NCBI RefSeq assembly: GCF_008086345.1 | Contig: NZ_CP043006.1 | Location: 3,346,032 to 3,410,031, forward strand | DNA from: Chitinophaga sp. XS-30 | GTDB lineage: Bacteria; Bacteroidota; Bacteroidia; Chitinophagales; Chitinophagaceae | Direction: 5' to 3' | Length of the DNA: 64,000 bases | Shown: positions 60,081 to 64,000 of the stretch, in pieces | Position numbering within the stretch: position 1 is the stretch's first letter | Layout: each line of letters opens with the position of its first letter | Made by a program: the position numbers and the translations under genes | Notes under the pieces: generated by a model | Told to the model about the DNA's origin: nothing | Databases searched by the model: none | The model's input: the letters and a program-made list of their open reading frames with translations, nothing else

Positions 60081-60216
60081 ATTGGATGCGGGTCTACCTA
60101 TACCGTTTTTATATGTTGATGATCAGTATGTATGGGAATGGCCGGTACGTTATGTTGTCAATTTTCAAGAAATGTTTTGATATGTACTACATAACTACTA
60201 AGTTTGTTTTTCGACA
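60081..60216 (+). repeat. duplicated promoter region, copy 1
   Basis: Aligns without gaps to 63330-63465 (offset 3249). Identity is highest over the last 60 bases, including CAATTTTCAA, TTTTGATATGTA and ACATAACTACTAA, and falls off upstream. Confidence 0.75.
60176..60206 (+). promoter_or_regulatory. promoter of the GH106-like gene (TTTG-N19-TAAGTTTG)
   Basis: TTTG at 60176-60179 and TAAGTTTG at 60199-60206 with 19 bp between. The leader to the ATG would be about 120 nt. Confidence 0.7.
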
Positions 60217-60333
60217 CTTCTGACGATTCATTACGGTGTGCCTATATTGGTGACCGGTCATTGGGGAATGTGCCGCGATGGCAATCCGATACAGTAGACT
60301 AACACGCAATACCAAATACAACCCGGGAATTTT

Positions 60334-63183
60334 ATGGCTTTATCAAGAAGACATTTTGTCAAATTAAGTTCTTTGGCCCCCCTCATATATGCTTTTCCTT
60401 TTCCGGAATTTTTGACTGCACCGGGTACAAATGCCGGTGCGGCGTCCTTGTATGAAAATTTCAAGAACCCTTCGGCTGCTGCCCGTCCTTTTGTACGGTG
60501 GTGGTGGAATGGGGGAAAGATAAATGAAAAGGAACTGCTGCGCGAGCTGGATCTTCTCAAAGAAAAAGGCATTTCAGGAGTGGAAATTAATCCCGTGGCA
60601 TTTCCCAAAGGAGGGAACGCAATGGATTACCGGACGCTGGACTGGCTAAGTGCGGAATGGCTGGCTGTGCTGAAAGCAACGTTGATTGCCGCCAGGGAGC
60701 GTGGCATTACCTGCGATATCATTGTTGGCTCCGGCTGGCCCTTCGGTGGCGAATTCCTTAAAGATGATGAGCAGATACAGTTACTTGCGCTCGGAACAAA
60801 ACGTTTGAAAGGTCCGCAGCAATTCAGGATAAAGAAGGAGGATTTATTGGCTGAAACCAGGTTTCTGATGAAACGCAAAGCCGGTTCGATGGAACTTTTC
60901 GGATTGAGGCTTTCAGCAGCCCAACTCGACGCTTTCACTCCCGGAATCGACCTCAATTCACAAATAGCGCATGCGGAGATCATTGTAGATGTACCGGCCG
61001 GCGACCACGTGCTTTATACGATCACAAAATTAACCGGTTATGCAGCTGTAACCCATGGATCACCCGGAGCTTCAGGACCGGTTCTCGATCACTACAACAA
61101 GGCAGCGGTACAACGTTACCTGGATAGAATGTCTGATGCGTTCACCTCCCAAATTGGCAATATGGGAGATTATTTCAGATCAGTATTTGTTGACAGTCTG
61201 GAATTACGCGGATCGAATTGGTGCGTTGATATGGCTGAGCAGTTCAGGCAGAGAAGAGGGTATTCGCTGGAACCCTATTTGCCTTTTGTTCTCTTTAAGT
61301 TAAACAAAAGACTCACACATACCGGTGCGCAGTCCATTGAAAACATCATCACGCTTTCGCCTGAAACACAGGATGAAATTAACCGGGTGAGATACGATTT
61401 TGAAACGACCTGCCTGGAGCTGTTTAATGAAAGATTTTTACAAACTTTTATAGATTGGTGCGGGAAGAACAATGTAAAATCAAGGGTGCAGGCTTATGGC
61501 CGTGAATATTATGCTTTAGAATCAGCGATGCTGCCCGATATTCCGGAATGTGAAACCTGGATTCGCGATGATATAGGTGGTGATCTGCCGGAAAACACCT
61601 TTAAGACCGGCAGGGCGTACCGGCCTGTTAATAAATTTGTTTCTTCGGCGGCAAGATTAACCGGAAAGCGTGTGATCAGTTGCGAAGAAATTACCAATAC
61701 CGATCTCGTTTTCAACTCCACACTGGAAAAGATAAAGATAGCAGGGGATCAAAGTAATCTTTCCGGCGTTACCCATTCCATCTTGCATGGCTTCAACCAT
61801 AGTCCCCGGGACGTTCCTTTTCCAGGTTGGGTACGTTATGGAACTTATTTTAGTGAGGGCAATACCTGGTGGCCCTATCTGAAAAAATGGATCGACTATA
61901 AAGCCAGATTATCTGCAGTTTTTCAGCATTCGGAAATGCAGTCGGACATTGCCATCATGTTCCCGCTGGCGGATATGTGGTCCGAGGTTGGCCTTCAGTA
62001 TCAACAAGTTCCGCAAATCGTTTATCCTGCATACGCGAACAATATATGGGAGGCTATTCACCAGCATGGAAGTGGCTGCGACTATATAAATGAAAACATT
62101 CTGCAAAAGTGCAGTTTTTCAAACGGCCGGATGCATTACAATACGCGAAGCTATAAGGTACTGCTGATGCCCGAAATAGAATCGATAGCTCCCGGAACCC
62201 CGGAATTACTTGGGAAATTTGCTGCTGGAGGCGGGCAGGTGATCTTTATCGGAAAGGAACCTGTCAAGACTTTCGGAAAGCTGCAAGCCGGGGCAGGGAA
62301 TCAAAAAGTGCAAAGTGATATTCAATCCCTGAAAAAGGCATTTCCAGGGAATGTTAGGTGCTTCCCGGCTCCCGAAGGAAAGATCATAGACTGGTATGCA
62401 CAGTTGCAGTCTGAATTTAAGGTAACCCCATTTGTCAGGTTCGATAAACCTGTTTCATATGTAAGTCAGGTGTACTACAAGACTGACGAGGCAGACATTT
62501 TCTTTATCTGTAACTATCACCAGAAAAAAGCCCATGCGTTCACGGCTACCTTTAACGTAAAGCATAAAAGCGCATGGCTGTGGGATCCCGAAACAGGCGA
62601 AAAATACCTGTATCCTTATCAGAGCGCAAAGAACAATCTCGGGATCCGTCTCAATCCGGCCCAATCCATGCTAATCGTGTTTACTGAAGACACTGAAGGC
62701 GAGTTATATCCATTCCGGGAAGTTGCCGGAGAACGATCCAGTGCTCTTGAAGGTCCATGGGATGTAACCCTGGAAAAGGTACATGAACAACCCAGTACAA
62801 CGATATTTAAGAAGCTGATCGATCTTAAAAAGGATCCGGAGCTTCAATCGTTTGCCGGAGTTATTGTCTATGAAAAGCAATTTCAGATAGACGACCCGGG
62901 AAACTGCCATTCGCTCGATCTTGGAAAAGTATTCGGCATATCAGAAGTGGAGATCAATGGCCAGCCATTGGGATCCAGGTGGTATGGCAAGCATATTTAC
63001 GATTGTGGCCAGGCATTGAGAGGCGGCAGCAATACCGTAAAAATAAAGATCACTACTACACTGGGTAATTATATGAAATCATTGAAAGATAACGCGGTTG
63101 CGCAGCGATGGACCGGTAAGCAGCCGCTGCATTCGGCAGGATTGGCCGGCCCGGTAAAATTAATCTGGTGTAAGAACTTGTGA
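60334..63183 (+). CDS. GH106-like glycoside hydrolase (probable alpha-L-rhamnosidase), Tat-exported
   Basis: A 949-residue exported glycosidase. The N-terminus has a twin-arginine signal (SRRHFVKLSSL, Arg5-Arg6). The start of the mature protein, YENFKNPSAAARPFVRWWWNGG, followed by GISGVEINPV and IIVGSGWPFGG, is the classic opening of the GH106 family and relatives in Bacteroidota. A TIM barrel with beta-sandwich inserts fills the middle (CETWIRDDIGGDLPENTF, ISCEEITNTD), and a C-terminal galactose-binding-like jelly roll ends it (YEKQFQIDDPGNCHSLDLGKVFGISEVEINGQPLGSRWYG region). A rhamnogalacturonan-type substrate is likely by family. The sulfatase gene is divergent and a SusC-type gene follows. 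Confidence 0.85.
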   Translation: MALSRRHFVKLSSLAPLIYAFPFPEFLTAPGTNAGAASLYENFKNPSAAARPFVRWWWNGGKINEKELLRELDLLKEKGISGVEINPVAFPKGGNAMDYRTLDWLSAEWLAVLKATLIAARERGITCDIIVGSGWPFGGEFLKDDEQIQLLALGTKRLKGPQQFRIKKEDLLAETRFLMKRKAGSMELFGLRLSAAQLDAFTPGIDLNSQIAHAEIIVDVPAGDHVLYTITKLTGYAAVTHGSPGASGPVLDHYNKAAVQRYLDRMSDAFTSQIGNMGDYFRSVFVDSLELRGSNWCVDMAEQFRQRRGYSLEPYLPFVLFKLNKRLTHTGAQSIENIITLSPETQDEINRVRYDFETTCLELFNERFLQTFIDWCGKNNVKSRVQAYGREYYALESAMLPDIPECETWIRDDIGGDLPENTFKTGRAYRPVNKFVSSAARLTGKRVISCEEITNTDLVFNSTLEKIKIAGDQSNLSGVTHSILHGFNHSPRDVPFPGWVRYGTYFSEGNTWWPYLKKWIDYKARLSAVFQHSEMQSDIAIMFPLADMWSEVGLQYQQVPQIVYPAYANNIWEAIHQHGSGCDYINENILQKCSFSNGRMHYNTRSYKVLLMPEIESIAPGTPELLGKFAAGGGQVIFIGKEPVKTFGKLQAGAGNQKVQSDIQSLKKAFPGNVRCFPAPEGKIIDWYAQLQSEFKVTPFVRFDKPVSYVSQVYYKTDEADIFFICNYHQKKAHAFTATFNVKHKSAWLWDPETGEKYLYPYQSAKNNLGIRLNPAQSMLIVFTEDTEGELYPFREVAGERSSALEGPWDVTLEKVHEQPSTTIFKKLIDLKKDPELQSFAGVIVYEKQFQIDDPGNCHSLDLGKVFGISEVEINGQPLGSRWYGKHIYDCGQALRGGSNTVKIKITTTLGNYMKSLKDNAVAQRWTGKQPLHSAGLAGPVKLIWCKNL

Positions 63184-63329
63184 AATGGATAGTTATATGT
63201 GGTACATTTGAACAACATTGATATATTCATACCCGGTTTTTCCTTTTTATAAGAAAGCGGAGTTTATCCAGGCGATAAAAATTGTTTCTATCGGGTTATT
63301 TTTTGCAGTGCTGTACGGAATATTGGAGG

Positions 63330-63465
63330 AATTGATACGGCTACTATTGTACCTGTTTCACATGTTGATGACTGGTAATAGCGGGAATAGCAGACCTGAT
63401 ATACGATCAATTTTCAAAAAATATTTTGATATGTAGGACATAACTACTAAATTTGTTTCGATAGC
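63330..63465 (+). repeat. duplicated promoter region, copy 2
   Basis: Matches 60081-60216 (see copy 1). The shared -33/-7 elements and spacing are fully kept. Confidence 0.75.
63425..63455 (+). promoter_or_regulatory. promoter of the SusC-type gene (TTTG-N19-TAAATTTG)
   Basis: TTTG at 63425-63428 and TAAATTTG at 63448-63455 with 19 bp between. Confidence 0.7.
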
Positions 63466-63741
63466 TTTTAGCACCTTTTCTGAAGCATAGGGCGTAAAAG
63501 AATGAATTCCATGATTACTGAAGTTTGATTCCACGATTAATGAGAATTAAGGACCTTCCCCGGAAAGACTCAGCGATAGTCTTCAAAGGTTGGCTGCTTA
63601 AAGTCTCCCTGTACATATTGCTTTTACGCTAAATAAAATTAACAACCAGAGTCAATTATTATCATAACAATCGCTGCTGACAGGCCGGGGATTGCCAGAG
63701 GCCCTGAACAGCGAATGCTAACCAATTCAAATCATTATCAC

Positions 63742-64000
63742 ATGTACCACGAACCAACGGCTATTCAGCGTTTCGTTTGCATCAAAGTACCTATGCGTCG
63801 CTGTTTAGGAACAATGATGATCATAGCGCTGATAGCATTGTCGCTACCCCGGGAGGCAGCGGCGCAACGCTCTTCTGTTGTTATAGCAGGACGCGTTACA
63901 GACAACGAAGGCGAGGCATTGGTGGGCGTAAACATCAAGTTTAAAAACGGGATCGCCGCAACAAAGACGGATACGTCTGGCAATTTTAAGATCAGCGTTC
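63742..64000 (+). CDS. SusC/RagA-type TonB-dependent receptor, N-terminal part (runs off the window)
   Basis: An open frame of 86 codons continues past the end. A signal peptide (MRRCLGTMMIIALIALSLPREAAAQ from the in-frame ATG at 63793) is followed by VIAGRVTDNEGEALVGVNIKFK and TKTDTSGNFKI, the carboxypeptidase-regulatory-like domain that begins SusC-type receptors. ATG 63742 adds 17 residues. No STN domain lies between signal and this domain, so it is probably not FecR-controlled, unlike the SusC at 35.6-38.9 kb. Context (GH106-like enzyme, sulfatase) suggests import of a rhamnose-containing or sulfated glycan. Confidence 0.8.
   Translation, partial: MYHEPTAIQRFVCIKVPMRRCLGTMMIIALIALSLPREAAAQRSSVVIAGRVTDNEGEALVGVNIKFKNGIAATKTDTSGNFKISV

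Larger units (their letters stand above)
59822..60333. other. 512-bp divergent intergenic region (sulfatase / GH106-like)
   Basis: No gene is seen. It must hold the promoter of the sulfatase gene on the minus strand and contains the consensus promoter of the GH106-like gene at 60176-60206. The part from about 60081 to 60216 is duplicated before the next SusC-type gene (63330-63465). Confidence 0.6.
63184..63741. other. 558-bp intergenic region before the SusC-type gene
   Basis: No credible gene. It holds the second copy of the duplicated promoter region (63330-63465); the remaining 280 bases before the ATG (63742) would be a long leader, A+T-rich with no obvious hairpin. Confidence 0.6.

Noticed and set aside
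63218..63436. 72-residue frame in the gap before the last SusC-type gene
   Set aside because: It uses a TTG start, runs through the duplicated promoter block and ends in the -33 region; the aligned copy at 60 kb has no matching frame.

Overview
The window comes from a Bacteroidota chromosome, most likely a Chitinophagaceae member (Chitinophaga-like). Reasons: SusC/SusD pairs, a FecR anti-sigma/ECF sigma pair feeding a SusC with an STN domain, TlpA-type thioredoxins, GSCFA and DinB proteins, and several clean matches to the Bacteroidota housekeeping promoter (TTTG, 19 bp, TAnnTTTG). Most genes use GC-rich codons. Two stretches (about 12.1-14.5 kb and 50.6-54.8 kb) are visibly A+T-rich and look acquired; from about 56.6 kb to the end base use is intermediate.

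Layout. 0-5.3 kb: a secreted S9 peptidase and a GH78 alpha-L-rhamnosidase, convergent on a shared hairpin. 5.5-10.3 kb: an outer-membrane beta-barrel protein, an ECF sigma factor, a small membrane protein and two Spy/CpxP-like periplasmic proteins, probably one unit with an envelope role. 10.5-12.0 kb: cardiolipin synthase. 12.1-14.3 kb: A+T-rich CocE-type hydrolase and ArsR regulator. 14.6-22.1 kb: a thioesterase, then a complete TetR/TolC/HlyD/two-ATPase/two-permease exporter operon (CecR-YbhGFSR type) with two near-identical operator palindromes and a striking 45-bp tandem repeat. 22.2-31.2 kb: a MocR regulator, a surface protein, DinB-ogt, a PLP decarboxylase with an EamA transporter, acetyltransferases (one fused to DinB), a NUDIX hydrolase and RlmB. 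31.2-34.0 kb: AraC regulator, HMG-CoA-lyase-like enzyme, GSCFA protein.

34.0-41.0 kb is a minus-strand nutrient-uptake locus: ECF sigma, FecR, SusC (STN domain), SusD. Between fecR and susC the opposite strand carries a promoter match and an intrinsic terminator about 100 nt apart, which predicts an antisense small RNA. 41.1-49.6 kb: MHS transporter, patatin-BamA-like protein, MiaE, BioF-like enzyme, a hypothetical protein and a penicillin-acylase-family protein.

49.8-55.8 kb: tRNA-Lys(UUU) followed by a decayed tyrosine integrase, then A+T-rich orphan genes, one fused to a broken IS256-family transposase, then YdeI, DoxX, VOC and Crp/Fnr genes and a methyltransferase. This looks like the remains of an element integrated at the tRNA. 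55.9-64.0 kb: a 2OG-Fe(II) oxygenase, a TlpA-type lipid/thiol redox protein, a sulfatase, a GH106-like glycosidase and the first part of another SusC-type receptor; the last two have duplicated promoter regions and so are probably co-regulated parts of a glycan-utilisation locus that continues beyond the window.
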